NCBI GenBank assembly: GCA_020632925.1
Contig: JACKER010000059.1
Coordinates: 1-28,350 of the forward strand
Direction: 5' to 3'
DNA from: Alphaproteobacteria bacterium
GTDB taxonomy: Bacteria; Myxococcota_A; UBA796; GCA-2862545
Length of the DNA: 28,350 nucleotides
The position numbers were made by a program, and so were the translations under genes. This document shows, piece by piece, positions 1 through 7,784 of the stretch. The notes beneath the pieces are model-generated. The model saw nothing but the letters and a program-made list of their open reading frames with translations, had not been told where the DNA came from and did not search any database. The first letter of the stretch is position 1; each line of letters starts with the position of its first letter.

Positions 1-2303
1 GACGGGATCGTCGGGGCCGACGTGGGTGGACGTGGGGGAGTCGGGAGCTGCTCGGTGCCGAGCGCCACCCGCAGCTCGGCGGCGAGGGCGGGGAGCGAGG
101 TCCGGGCGCGTAGGGCGATCCGATCGAGGTCCGCCGGGATCGGGCGCCGCCGCCAGCGCGCTCGCTGGGCGTGACGCACGGCTGCCCGCCAGGCGCGCTC
201 CCGCAGCTCCGCGGACGCCCAGCCCTGGCTCTCCTCCAACACCCACGCGAGCCCGCCGGCACGCTCCTCGGCCCAGGCGAGGAAACGCTCGAGGGGCGGA
301 TCGAAGCGGTACAGCCACAGCGCCGCGGCGGGCGAGAGGTCCTCCCGTCCGCTCCAGAGCACGACCATCCGCAGGTCGACGGCGTGGAGCACCGACGGCA
401 GCCCGTTGCGGTCGAGGCCCGACGCCACCTCGGCCAGCGGATCGCGGCTCGCCAGGCACGCGACGCAGGCGAGCTCGGAGCGGTGCCGGCGCGTCCCCAG
501 CGCGGCGATCAGCCCCGTCACCGAGGTCGTCGTGAAGGGGGCCACCCGCTCGGCCAGCTCGCGGACGCTCGCGGACGCCAGCGCGTTCGCCTCCTTCCGC
601 CGGATCTCCCGGGGCGGACCCGGCGCGGGCAGGTCGCGCTCCAGCGGATGTCCGGGTTCGGGCGGGACCCAGCCGAAGCGCCGCGCGAGCTCGGGCGGCA
701 GCAGCGCTCCCAGGGCCTGCAGGTGCTCCCATGGCGCGAGCGGCGCGATGGCATCCCACGCCGCGAGCCGCGTCAGCTCGGCGTGGGTGAGGCGCGCGAG
801 GGTCTCCGGCTTCTGCTCGCCGATGAGGCGCCCCGTCAGCCCCTGGGTGACCGGCCCGGGGTCCTCCATCGCCAGGAGCGCCTTCAGGTCGGCGAAGCGG
901 GGCGGGGGCTTGCGCTTCGCGAGCAGGTCGATGGCGTGCTGGACGCGCTCGGGGCGGGCGCGCCGGGCGAGTCGGTCCAGGTCCCCGAGCCAGGTCGGGA
1001 CGGCGTCGCGGGGCAGCGCCGCCACGGCCTCCGCTGCGCGATCCCCGCCCGACAACACCAGGGCACCGACGAGCTCGACCGCGTTGGCGGACTCGGCGAT
1101 CACCGCCTTCATCCAGGTGATGCGCTGCGCCGAGCAGCTCTCCGCCGAGGCGCCCGGGCTCGTGAGGATCGCGGAAGCGGCCTCCGGTCGCGCGCGTGCG
1201 AGCGCCACGAAGGTCGGCGCATCGAGCCACGTCGACATCGCCACCAGCGTGTCCGGCGGACCGATCCGCAACAGCGTGAGCACGAGCTCGACGTCCAGTG
1301 GCGGGCCGAGCAGGTTCCCCGGATCGAGCATGTCCACCGGGACGGGCTTGGGAAGCCGTACGGGGTCGGGGCGCAGCCAGGCGGCCGCGCGACGGCGGGT
1401 CGACGCAGGCAGGGCGTCCCAGCCGAGCACCGCGGGCCACCGCCGCGCCGCGAGAGCCACCCAGCTCGCCGGGAGGTCGGGGTCGCGGGTCGCAGCCAGC
1501 AGCGCCGCCATGCACAGGCGCGTCTCGTTGACGTGGTCGACGGCGCTGGTCGCCAGCACGGCCTGCGCGATGGTGGCGGAGACGCCCTGGTCCTCTCGCC
1601 AGGCAGCGAACAGGGCATCGAGACCATCGGCCTGCTTCGCCGCGTTCTCCACGGCGATCTGGATCGCGGCCACGGGTGGGGTGGGTTGTCCGGAGGGGGC
1701 CGCGACGTGGCGGACCGGGTGGACGTTCGTGATCACGTTCCAGGGGTGCGACCAGGTCAGCGAGAGCGTCCAGCGGGCGAAGGCCGGCGTGGGCAGGTGG
1801 CCGAGGGCGACGTGCTGAAGCGCCGGGTCGATCGTCGTGGGGAGCATCACCGAGCGGCCCATCGCCGCCACCACCTCGTCGCGCGCGTCCGGGTCGGCGA
1901 GCATCCGCGCGCCGAGGACCTGCCACCTGGCCAGGACCGCGGGGATCGCCGCCCGTCGGACCGCCACCTCCGGGTGGGTCGCCGCGTGCACCAGCAGCTG
2001 GAACGAGCCGGCGGGGGTCTGGGCCAGCGCCTCGAGCGCGGCGCGCCACACGATCTCGTGGCCGTCGTGCAGGCCGGCGACCACCAGCGCCTCGGCCTCC
2101 TTTCCGTCGCAGCCGAAGAGACATCGCAGCACGGCCGCCCGGATCTCCGGTCGCGGGTGCCGCGCCCAGGCCTCGAGATCGGCCAGCCATGGCCAGCGCT
2201 CCGACACCGGTCGGCCGGCGAGCGCCTCCATCGCGGCGAGGTCTGGTTCCTCGGGTGCGCGCTGACCCGGCAGCCAGCTCGGAGTCACGTCCATCGCCCG
2301 CAT
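1..2303 (-). CDS. HEAT/ARM-like helical repeat protein, partial (C-terminus off the left edge)
   Basis: The minus strand is open without a stop from 2303 to the window edge, about 767 codons, with strong GC-rich third positions. The translation starts MRAMDVTPSWLPGQ; the alternative start at 2294 gives MDVTPSWLPGQ, and neither has a clear Shine-Dalgarno sequence. The protein is Ala/Leu/Arg/Trp-rich and consists of repeated amphipathic helices (for example EIRAAVLRCLFG, HEIVWRAALEALAQ, EVAVRRAAIPAVLAR near the N-terminus), the look of HEAT-type solenoid repeats. I see no signal peptide, membrane segment or catalytic motif, so it is probably a cytoplasmic scaffold or binding protein. Myxococcota carry many such HEAT proteins, some next to contractile or secretion systems, but nothing here fixes a role. 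Exact repeat number and the true C-terminus cannot be given. A long open frame on the opposite strand (171-3071) is a shadow of this gene. Confidence 0.75.
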   Translation of the reverse strand, partial: MRAMDVTPSWLPGQRAPEEPDLAAMEALAGRPVSERWPWLADLEAWARHPRPEIRAAVLRCLFGCDGKEAEALVVAGLHDGHEIVWRAALEALAQTPAGSFQLLVHAATHPEVAVRRAAIPAVLARWQVLGARMLADPDARDEVVAAMGRSVMLPTTIDPALQHVALGHLPTPAFARWTLSLTWSHPWNVITNVHPVRHVAAPSGQPTPPVAAIQIAVENAAKQADGLDALFAAWREDQGVSATIAQAVLATSAVDHVNETRLCMAALLAATRDPDLPASWVALAARRWPAVLGWDALPASTRRRAAAWLRPDPVRLPKPVPVDMLDPGNLLGPPLDVELVLTLLRIGPPDTLVAMSTWLDAPTFVALARARPEAASAILTSPGASAESCSAQRITWMKAVIAESANAVELVGALVLSGGDRAAEAVAALPRDAVPTWLGDLDRLARRARPERVQHAIDLLAKRKPPPRFADLKALLAMEDPGPVTQGLTGRLIGEQKPETLARLTHAELTRLAAWDAIAPLAPWEHLQALGALLPPELARRFGWVPPEPGHPLERDLPAPGPPREIRRKEANALASASVRELAERVAPFTTTSVTGLIAALGTRRHRSELACVACLASRDPLAEVASGLDRNGLPSVLHAVDLRMVVLWSGREDLSPAAALWLYRFDPPLERFLAWAEERAGGLAWVLEESQGWASAELRERAWRAAVRHAQRARWRRRPIPADLDRIALRARTSLPALAAELRVALGTEQLPTPPRPPTSAPTIP

Positions 2304-3072
2304 TCAACAACGCGGCGGGAGCCTCCGGTCCAGCCGGAGACCCACGCTTCGCGGGACGGGTCGGCGAGCTGTCGCCTCCCCGGGGCGGATCCGCGTCGTG
2401 GTCGTTCTCCCGATCCGGAGGCCTGGATGCCGGCCCAAGGATCGCCGGGGTGGCGCGTGCCACCACGACCCCGTCGCGTCTCCTGTCGCGGAGTCGCACG
2501 AAGGCACCCGCGAGGGTACCGGCGGACCACCGAGGTGGCCCGGACCAAAGGCGATCGTGCCCAGCCTCGGCTGAGCGCGGTGGTGTCGTCGATCGCCGGT
2601 CGACGCGCCGGACCGCTCCCAACCCGAGAGGTCCTCGTGCTCGCGCGTCCCCCGCGGTGGGTGCACGGGTCGCCAGTCACCTGGCCGGGGTGCCCACCAC
2701 CACGGCGACGTCCCGGTCTCCCGGGCGTCGATTCACTCCTTCCGCGATCCGTCGCCGGACCGCGTCACCCGAGCCTGTGCCCGGGTCGTCCCTACCGAGT
2801 CGACCTGTCCGATCGACCCGTCCCGCTCGCGCTGTCAAAGAACCGCAGTGCGGCGCGGGACCATGAAGTCGGCCCCGCACGTTCACCGGCACACAGGCCG
2901 GGACTCGCTTCGGGCATGTCGGCTCCGGGTGGGATGCGACGTGGACGGGATGCCCACGGCGCGGCACGACCACCGCCGACCGGGTCTCCCCGAGCGGCTG
3001 CGTCGCCGTGCCATCCAATGCGTAAGGGGTCGTCGGAGGACACGCAAGGGAACCCCCGCAAAAGCAGGTAGG
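2304..3072. other. 769-bp intergenic region with no convincing gene
   Basis: The stretch lies between two divergent genes and so should carry both promoters. Open frames exist on both strands, but their translations are Arg/Pro/Gly/Ser-rich with no domain, no signal peptide and no ribosome site, unlike the neighbouring genes. A short dyad, CTCCGG-TCCAG-CCGGAG, lies at 2323-2339 just upstream of the minus-strand gene. A TTGACA hexamer is readable on the minus strand at 2838-2833, but I found no good -10 at 16-18 bases from it. I looked for tRNA, RNase P, SRP and tmRNA signatures by eye and saw none. It could hold an unrecognised RNA or a decayed gene. Confidence 0.5.
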
Positions 3073-3643
3073 ATGGGTCTGGTGGAACTCCCCGACCCGT
3101 TCGCGCCCCCCGAGGCCGACATCCCGAGCACGGACGGTCGCGGGCCGCGTGGTGCGCTCGACGTCGCTGTCGGCGCGGTTCGATTGGCCGCTCGGCACTC
3201 GCCGGTCCTGGTCCCGCTCGTCCTGCTGTTCGGGGCGGTGATCCCCGTGCTCGCCCGCGACGCGCAGGTCGGCCGCGTCCTGCGGATGATCGGGATCACC
3301 CTGGTGCCCTACGTGGCGGTGGTCGTCGTGCACGACCGCGAGCGCGGCGCGTCCCGCAACCCCGCCCTGGCGGTGGCGGTCGCCCTGCAGCGCCTGGTGG
3401 AGGGGCTCGTCGACCTGTGGATGGTCGGCGCCGCGATCCTCGTCGGGTACCTGCTGCTCGTGCTGCGGCATGGCCGCGGTGTTCGCGGTCGCGTTCGTCG
3501 ACGTGCTGCTCGAGGCGCCCGAACCCGTCACCAGTACGACCGTCGGCCTGACCGAGGTCGTGGTCCTCGTGCTGGTGGAGCTCGCGATGTACGTGCTGTG
3601 GCGCGATCTGTGCGCCGAGGAGCTCACGCAGGGCCCGCCTTGA
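3073..3643 (+). pseudogene. Small integral membrane protein, frame broken near 3467
   Basis: The first segment starts at ATG 3073 (in-frame GTG at 3082 as alternative) and reads MGLVELPDPFAPPEAD, then three or four hydrophobic stretches (SPVLVPLVLLFGAVIPVLA, IGITLVPYVAVVVV, MVGAAILVGYLLLVL). Just after that it turns into an Arg-rich shadow. From ATG 3470, one frame over, the sequence continues as another hydrophobic 57-residue stretch (MAAVFAVAFVDVLLEAP, then EVVVLVLVELAMYVLW) and stops at TGA 3641-3643. Removing one G from 3467-3468 joins both parts into one protein of about 189 residues with four or five membrane segments. Either the base is a sequencing or assembly error or the gene is inactivated. 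Function unknown. A TAGGAT hexamer overlaps the ATG. The 3' end overlaps the convergent CoA-ligase gene by 20 bp. Confidence 0.55.
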
Positions 3644-5081
3644 GGGCCACCTTGTCGATCTTGCCGCTGGCGGTGCGCGGCAGCGCCGTCATCACCGTCA
3701 CCTGCTTCGGCTGCTTGAACCGCGCGAGCCGCCCCTGGAGGAACGCCAGCAGCGCCGCCGCGTCGACCTCGGAGCCGGGGCGCGGCTCGACGAACGCGTG
3801 GCCCACCTCGCCCCAGCGCTCGTCGGGGACACCGATGACCGCTGCGTGAGCGACCGCCTCGTGCTCCTGGATCGCCGCCTCGACCTCCGCCGGGTACACG
3901 TTCTCGCCACCCGACTTGTACATCTCCTTGATCCGCCCGCGGACCGAGAAGAAGCCGTCGGCGTCGATGGAGAGCACGTCGCCGGTGTGGAACCAGCCGT
4001 CGGCGTCCAGGCACCTGGCGGTGGCCTCGGGGTCCCGGAAGTAGCCGCCGAACACGGCGGGGCCCTTGAAGCAGAGCTCGCCCGCCTCGTCGACGCCGCA
4101 CGGAGCGCCGTCGGCGCGCACGACCCGCGCCGCGACGTGGTGGATCGGCATCCCGACGGTCCCGAGCTTCTCGCGGACCCGGGCGTGGGGCATGCTGAAG
4201 CAGTTCGGTCCGACCTCGGTCATCCCGAAGCCCTGGCGCAGCGGGATCCCGCGCGCGAGGTACCGCTCGAGGAGGGGCAGCGGGAGCGCCTGGCCGCCGC
4301 ACAGCGCGTCGCGCACGCTCGTGAGGTCGGCGGCCGCGAAGTCCGGGTGGTCCGCCAGCATCTGGAAGATGGTGGGCACGCCCATGAGCAGGCTGACGCG
4401 CTCCTGCGGGATCAGCTTCAGCGCCTGGGGGACGTCCACGCCCTTCGTCAGCACGACCCGCCCGCCGCGGTGCAGCAAGGGCGTCGTGAGGCTGTTCATG
4501 CCGCCCGTGTGGAACAGCGGCGTGAACGTGAGCGTCGCGTCGTCCGGCGTCAGGTCGCAGGCGAGCACGGTGTTCAGCGCGTTCCAGTGGAGCTGGGCGT
4601 GCGTCAGCAGCGCACCCTTGGGCCGGCCCGTGCTGCCCGAGGTGTACATGAGCTGCCAGGGGGCGGACAGCTCGCTCCCCGGCCCGTCGGTGCGCTCGTC
4701 GCCCGGCCCGTCGTCCAGCGCGTGGCGCTCGTGGCGGACGGCGTCGCGGTGCGACTCGTCCACCAGCAGCACCGCCGGCTCGCAGTGCCCGAGCTGCCAG
4801 GAGAGCTCCTCGGGCGACAGCCGCCAGTTCATCGGGAACAGGATGGCCCCGAGCTCGGCGCAGGCGAAGAGCAGCAGCAGCGTGTCGGCGCGGTTGTGCG
4901 ACAACACGGCCACGCGGTCGCCGGCGCGCACACCCCGGCGACGCAGCCAGGCCGCCCACCGCAGGCTGCCGTCGTACACCTGGCGCCAGGTCAGGCGGAC
5001 GTCGCGGTCCACGTCCAGGATCGCCTCGGCGTCGGGGCGGAAGCGGGCGTGCATCTCCGCCCAGTTGCTCGTGGCCTTCAC
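3624..5081 (-). CDS. AMP-forming acyl-CoA ligase (fatty-acyl/hydroxyacyl-CoA synthetase)
   Basis: 485 residues, a normal though slightly short length for the ANL superfamily (acyl-CoA synthetases). The core motifs are all present: the ATP-binding loop YTSGSTGRPKG at 146-156, QGFGMTEVGPN near 283-293, the hinge and adenylate region DGWFHTGD at 361-368, RGRIKEMYKSGGENVYPAEVE from 381, and the C-terminal catalytic lysine in PRTASGKIDK around residue 474. It activates a carboxylic acid with ATP to the acyl-adenylate and then to the CoA thioester in the cytoplasm. The start is GTG at 5081, overlapping the phaC1 stop as GTGA, with GAGGTGA just upstream, so it is translationally coupled to the PHA synthase. 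Inference: it supplies hydroxyacyl-CoA monomers for the polymer or re-activates acids released from it. Substrate chain length cannot be read from sequence. Confidence 0.9.
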   Translation of the reverse strand: MKATSNWAEMHARFRPDAEAILDVDRDVRLTWRQVYDGSLRWAAWLRRRGVRAGDRVAVLSHNRADTLLLLFACAELGAILFPMNWRLSPEELSWQLGHCEPAVLLVDESHRDAVRHERHALDDGPGDERTDGPGSELSAPWQLMYTSGSTGRPKGALLTHAQLHWNALNTVLACDLTPDDATLTFTPLFHTGGMNSLTTPLLHRGGRVVLTKGVDVPQALKLIPQERVSLLMGVPTIFQMLADHPDFAAADLTSVRDALCGGQALPLPLLERYLARGIPLRQGFGMTEVGPNCFSMPHARVREKLGTVGMPIHHVAARVVRADGAPCGVDEAGELCFKGPAVFGGYFRDPEATARCLDADGWFHTGDVLSIDADGFFSVRGRIKEMYKSGGENVYPAEVEAAIQEHEAVAHAAVIGVPDERWGEVGHAFVEPRPGSEVDAAALLAFLQGRLARFKQPKQVTVMTALPRTASGKIDKVALKAGPA

Positions 5082-6157
5082 GGCGTCACCTCACGGAACC
5101 AACGGTCGAGGAGCGGGTAGAACACCTTGGGACCGGCCGAGCCCACGACGACGCCGATGTGGCCGGCGGGCAGCATCTCGAGCCTCGCACCCGGGATCAT
5201 GTCGGCGAGCGGCGCGACGGCCTCCTTGGGGGCCACGAAGTCCTTCTCGCAGGCGACCACCAGCGTCGGCGCGGTGATGGCGCCCAGATCGACGGTCTCG
5301 CCGCGCAGCGTCCAGGTGCCCGCGCGCAGCGCGTCGCGCTGGTAGGCCTGTCCGATGAACTCACGCGCGAACGCCGACGGCATGGGGACGTTCTCCTCGA
5401 GCCACCGCTCGCGGACCATCGCCCGGCGCAGCGCCTCGTCGTCGTGGCTGGCGGCCTCGATGCCCAGGAACTTGTTCCAGTTGCCCATCGGATCGAGGAG
5501 CTGGAAGGCGGGCTTCATCACGTCGACCGGCACCAGCGTCCCCTCGGGGAAGGCCTCGTCCACGTCGATGCCGACCACGAGATCCCGGAAGCGCCCGGCG
5601 GCCTCGAACACGACGGGGGCCGCGAGCGTGGTGAGCGACGCGATCCGCTTGGGACGCAGCGCGGCGTACATCGCGGCCAGGGTCCCGCCCATGCAGTAGC
5701 CGAAGAGGTGGACCTTGCCCGTGCGCCCGACGCGCGCCGCGCGCTCGATGCTGTGGTGCAGCAGCGTGAGCAGGACGTACCCCACGTCCTCGTCGGCGTC
5801 CTCCTCGTTCGGCACGCCCCAGTCCACGAGGAGCACGTCGTGGCCGCGCTCGGCGAGCCCCGCCACCAGCGAGCGCCCGGGCTCGAGGTCGCAGACGTAG
5901 GCCTTGTTGATGAGGCTCGGGACGACGACCACCGGGGTCCCCGTGCGCTCGCCCTTCGCGGGGTAGTGCCGCAGGACGAGCTTGTCGTGGACGTGGACGA
6001 TCTCGTGCGGCGTGAGCCCCACCGCCGGGCGCGGGCTCGAGCCGTGCACCCACAGACCCCGCCGCACGCGCTCCACCTGGTCGAGCCCGTCGAGCTCGCG
6101 CATCCACCGTCCCCAGGTGTCCCCGTACGGATCGGGCGTCGGACCGTCCTTGGTCAT
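5078..6157 (-). CDS. phaC: Poly(3-hydroxyalkanoate) synthase, class III-type PhaC (first copy)
   Basis: 359 residues from ATG 6157, chosen because GGGAGGA lies just upstream; an open extension to 6217 has no such site. The protein is an alpha/beta-hydrolase of PhaC type. The lipase-box-like GYCMGG at 153-158 puts the nucleophilic cysteine at 155. The Asp is in EKDFVAP (D306) and the His in AGHIGVVVG (H333). The stretch PVVVVPSLINKAYVCDL and DVLLVDWG are typical PhaC sequences, and the length fits class III PhaC (about 355 residues) rather than class I (about 590). It polymerises (R)-3-hydroxyacyl-CoA at the granule surface and usually needs a PhaE partner, here probably the gene at 8819-9283. 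It is followed with GTGA overlap by the acyl-CoA ligase and preceded by two predicted PhaR operators. Confidence 0.9.
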   Translation of the reverse strand: MTKDGPTPDPYGDTWGRWMRELDGLDQVERVRRGLWVHGSSPRPAVGLTPHEIVHVHDKLVLRHYPAKGERTGTPVVVVPSLINKAYVCDLEPGRSLVAGLAERGHDVLLVDWGVPNEEDADEDVGYVLLTLLHHSIERAARVGRTGKVHLFGYCMGGTLAAMYAALRPKRIASLTTLAAPVVFEAAGRFRDLVVGIDVDEAFPEGTLVPVDVMKPAFQLLDPMGNWNKFLGIEAASHDDEALRRAMVRERWLEENVPMPSAFAREFIGQAYQRDALRAGTWTLRGETVDLGAITAPTLVVACEKDFVAPKEAVAPLADMIPGARLEMLPAGHIGVVVGSAGPKVFYPLLDRWFREVTP

Positions 6158-6186
6158 CCGTCCTCCCGCGAGCGGGGTAACCGGGA

Positions 6187-6225
6187 TGTTGCGACGCGTC
6201 AAGCGAGCATGCTGCAAAGCAGCAT
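6187..6225 (-). promoter_or_regulatory. Paired PhaR-type operators upstream of phaC1
   Basis: Two dyads lie between the SDR stop and phaC1. One is a perfect palindrome, CATGCTGC-AAA-GCAGCATG (6208-6226), with core TGCTGC-N3-GCAGCA at 6210-6224. The other, TGTTGC-GAC-GCGTCA, lies at 6187-6201. Their centres are 23 bp apart. On the minus strand TTGACG (6202-6197) could be a -35 box, but the base run at a 16-17 bp spacing (TTACCC/TACCCC) is a poor -10. From memory, CTGC-N3-4-GCAG is the site type reported for Paracoccus PhaR. The palindrome could in principle act as a hairpin behind the SDR gene, but it has no following T-run. Confidence 0.65.
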
Positions 6226-6230
6226 GAGGA

Positions 6231-7190
6231 TCAGCCCAGTGTCTCCTCGGTGAGCGCCCACAGCCGGGTCGCGGCCTCCGGGTCGATCGCGTGGGCGTGG
6301 ACGCCGACGAAGGGCTTGCCGTCCGCGGGGGCGGCGATGTCCGTGTCCTCGCAGAACACCCCGCCGTGCCCCTCGAGCTGTGGGCTGGTGGCGCACCAGA
6401 CGGTGGTGGCGGCGCCGGCCTCGACGGACTTGAACATCGTCTTCGCCATCGGCGAGAGCTCGCCGTTGGCGTCGCACCAGCCCATCGCCACCATCTCCTC
6501 GATCGGCAGGTGACGCTGGAGCGGGGTCTGGATGCCGCCGGGGTGGACCGCGAAGGCGCGGATGCCGTTGCCCTGCTCGCGGGCGTCGAGCTCGAGGGCG
6601 AAGAGCGCGTTCGCGGTCTTGGACTGGCCGTACGCCTTCCACTTGTCGTACGGCTCCTTCGTGAAGTGCGGGTCCTCCCAGCGGATCGCGGAGAGGCGGT
6701 GCGCGGACGACGACAGCGCCACGACGCGGGCCCCGCCGGCGCGACGGAGCGCGGGCAGGAGCTCGGTCGTGAGCACGAAGTGCCCGAAGTGGTTGATGGC
6801 GAGCTGCGACTCCCACCCCGGGCCCAGGCGGCGCTCGGGGCAGGCCATCACGCCCGCGTTGTTCACGAGCAGGTGGAGCGTGTCGTGCGACGCGAGGAAG
6901 GTGCGGGCGAAGGACCGCACGCTGTCGAGGTCGGACAGGTCGAGGTCGCCGATCCGCACGTCGCCGGCCACGTCCGCGAGCGTCTCCGCGGCCTTGGTGC
7001 GATCGCGGACGGGGACCCACACGGTGGCGCCAGCGGACGCCAGCGCGCGCGTCGTCTCCACGCCGATGCCCGAGTAGCCACCGGTGACGATCGCGACCCG
7101 GCCGGTCAGGTCGATGCCCTCGATCACGGCGGACGCGGGGGTGTCCCTGGTGAAGCCGGACGGGAGCGGGTGCTGGGGCGTACGGGACAT
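6231..7190 (-). CDS. Short-chain dehydrogenase/reductase (retinol-dehydrogenase/WWOX-like SDR)
   Basis: 319 residues, starting at ATG 7190 behind AGGAGGTCCG. After a 30-residue lead comes the Rossmann fold with the cofactor motif TGGYSGIG at 36-43, the acidic DLDLSD region near 82-87, NNAG at 110-113, a catalytic Ser in ALSSSAH (about 160) and YGQSK with Tyr187 and Lys191. An Arg (VPVRDR, residues 60-64) in the cofactor pocket suggests NADP(H), as in extended retinol-dehydrogenase-like SDRs. Substrate is unknown. At 319 residues it is longer than PhaB acetoacetyl-CoA reductases (about 246), so I would not call it phaB, although its place before phaC1 is suggestive. It is on the same strand as phaC1 with 73 bp between, which hold the operators, so phaC1 can be transcribed separately. 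Confidence 0.85.
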   Translation of the reverse strand: MSRTPQHPLPSGFTRDTPASAVIEGIDLTGRVAIVTGGYSGIGVETTRALASAGATVWVPVRDRTKAAETLADVAGDVRIGDLDLSDLDSVRSFARTFLASHDTLHLLVNNAGVMACPERRLGPGWESQLAINHFGHFVLTTELLPALRRAGGARVVALSSSAHRLSAIRWEDPHFTKEPYDKWKAYGQSKTANALFALELDAREQGNGIRAFAVHPGGIQTPLQRHLPIEEMVAMGWCDANGELSPMAKTMFKSVEAGAATTVWCATSPQLEGHGGVFCEDTDIAAPADGKPFVGVHAHAIDPEAATRLWALTEETLG

Positions 7191-7226
7191 CGGACCTCCT
7201 GGTGGGAAGCCCTCTGTACCGTGGTG

Positions 7227-7604
7227 TCAGCGCATGGTGTACGAGCTGGAGCTCGTGGTGCCGCCGCCGCCCATGACGCCGCCGGCGCACGCGTCGGAGA
7301 TGCCGATCAGCTCGGTCGCGCAGGCGAGGTACGCGGAGCCGTCGTCGGTCGTGCTGCCGCTCGTGCTGGTGCTCGGCTCGCCGGACGGGCACTCCATGGC
7401 GCCCGCGTCCACGAGACAGTCGAGCCAGCTGTCGAGGAGCTTCTGGTCGGCCGAGGTGCACTCCGCCGTCCACTCCGGGCACGAATCGTCGTACTGGAAG
7501 TAGTCGGGGCAGTCCTTCGCCATCTGCTCGGCGCGGCCGCAGTAGTCGTGGCCGCAGGCCGACAGGGCGAGGAGAGACAGGAGCGGGAGCGCGACGCGAC
7601 GCAT
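7227..7604 (-). CDS. Small Cys-rich lipoprotein, unknown function
   Basis: 125 residues from ATG 7604, preceded by CCGGAGGTCCC. The N-terminus MRRVALPLLSLLALSAC is a lipoprotein signal peptide with lipobox LSAC, so the mature protein begins at Cys17 and is membrane-anchored. The mature part has further Cys residues (CGHDYCGRAEQ, DCPDYF, DSCPEW, ECTSAD, DCLVDAG, MECPSG, LACATE, DACAGG), probably paired as disulfides. A Ser/Thr/Gly linker (STSTSGSTT) sits near the middle and a Gly/Ser-rich tail at the end. This style is common in Myxococcota lipoproteins; I know no family with a function. It ends 36 bp before the SDR start on the same strand and may share its transcript. Confidence 0.75.
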   Translation of the reverse strand: MRRVALPLLSLLALSACGHDYCGRAEQMAKDCPDYFQYDDSCPEWTAECTSADQKLLDSWLDCLVDAGAMECPSGEPSTSTSGSTTDDGSAYLACATELIGISDACAGGVMGGGGTTSSSSYTMR

Positions 7605-7667
7605 GGGACCTCCGGGGAAGGGGTCGCCGGGTGACGTCGGCTCCCGCTGCTGCATTCGAATCCAGAT

Positions 7668-7709
7668 CCAGCGAGCGCAGCGAGCGTGCCAGCGAGCGCA
7701 GCGAGCGTG
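7668..7709 (+). repeat. Two perfect tandem copies of a 21-bp unit
   Basis: The unit begins CCAGCGAGCGCAGCGAGCG and ends TG; it occurs at 7668-7688 and again at 7689-7709 without mismatch. Each unit itself contains AGCGAGCG twice. It lies in the 180-bp gap between the lipoprotein start and the phaC2 stop, outside any gene I accept. It may be an extragenic repeat family of the genome or part of the terminator structure that follows. Confidence 0.8.
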
Positions 7710-7765
7710 CCTCGTTCAGTACCCTTCGCCGACGAAGATCCCGGGCACGGACAGGCACGCTCGCT
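7700..7765 (-). terminator. Long inverted repeat behind phaC2, possible transcription end structure
   Basis: AGCGAGCGTGCC (7700-7711) pairs perfectly with GGCACGCTCGCT (7754-7765), 12 bp with a 42-base loop. The left arm overlaps the tandem repeat. It sits 20 bp downstream of the phaC2 stop (7785) in the direction of transcription, where an operon end is expected. There is no T-run, so if it terminates it is not a classical intrinsic terminator. A role in mRNA stability is equally possible. Confidence 0.4.
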
Positions 7766-7784
7766 CCGCGCGGCAGGGTCCTCG

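Noticed and set aside
2794..2838. TTGACA on the minus strand as a promoter
   Set aside because: No -10-like hexamer at 16-18 bases; kept only as a note in the intergenic entry.
171..3071. 966-codon open frame on the plus strand
   Set aside because: Arg/Gly/Gln/His-rich translation without domains; it is the shadow of the minus-strand HEAT-like gene and then crosses the non-coding stretch.
2677..4959. 760-codon minus-strand open frame
   Set aside because: Overlaps the CoA ligase in another frame, where all ANL motifs are in the 3624-5081 frame; composition Arg/Ala-rich and meaningless.
6158..6217. N-terminal extension of phaC1 (MQHARLTRRNIPV...)
   Set aside because: The extension covers the operators and has no ribosome site, while ATG 6157 has an excellent GGGAGGA.
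6208..6226. Palindrome before phaC1 as an intrinsic terminator of the SDR gene
   Set aside because: No T-run on the minus strand, and its core fits the operator shared with the other PHA promoters.
7650..7667. ATTCGAATCC, like a tRNA T-loop
   Set aside because: The flanking bases cannot form a T-stem, and no acceptor, D or anticodon arm is found around it.
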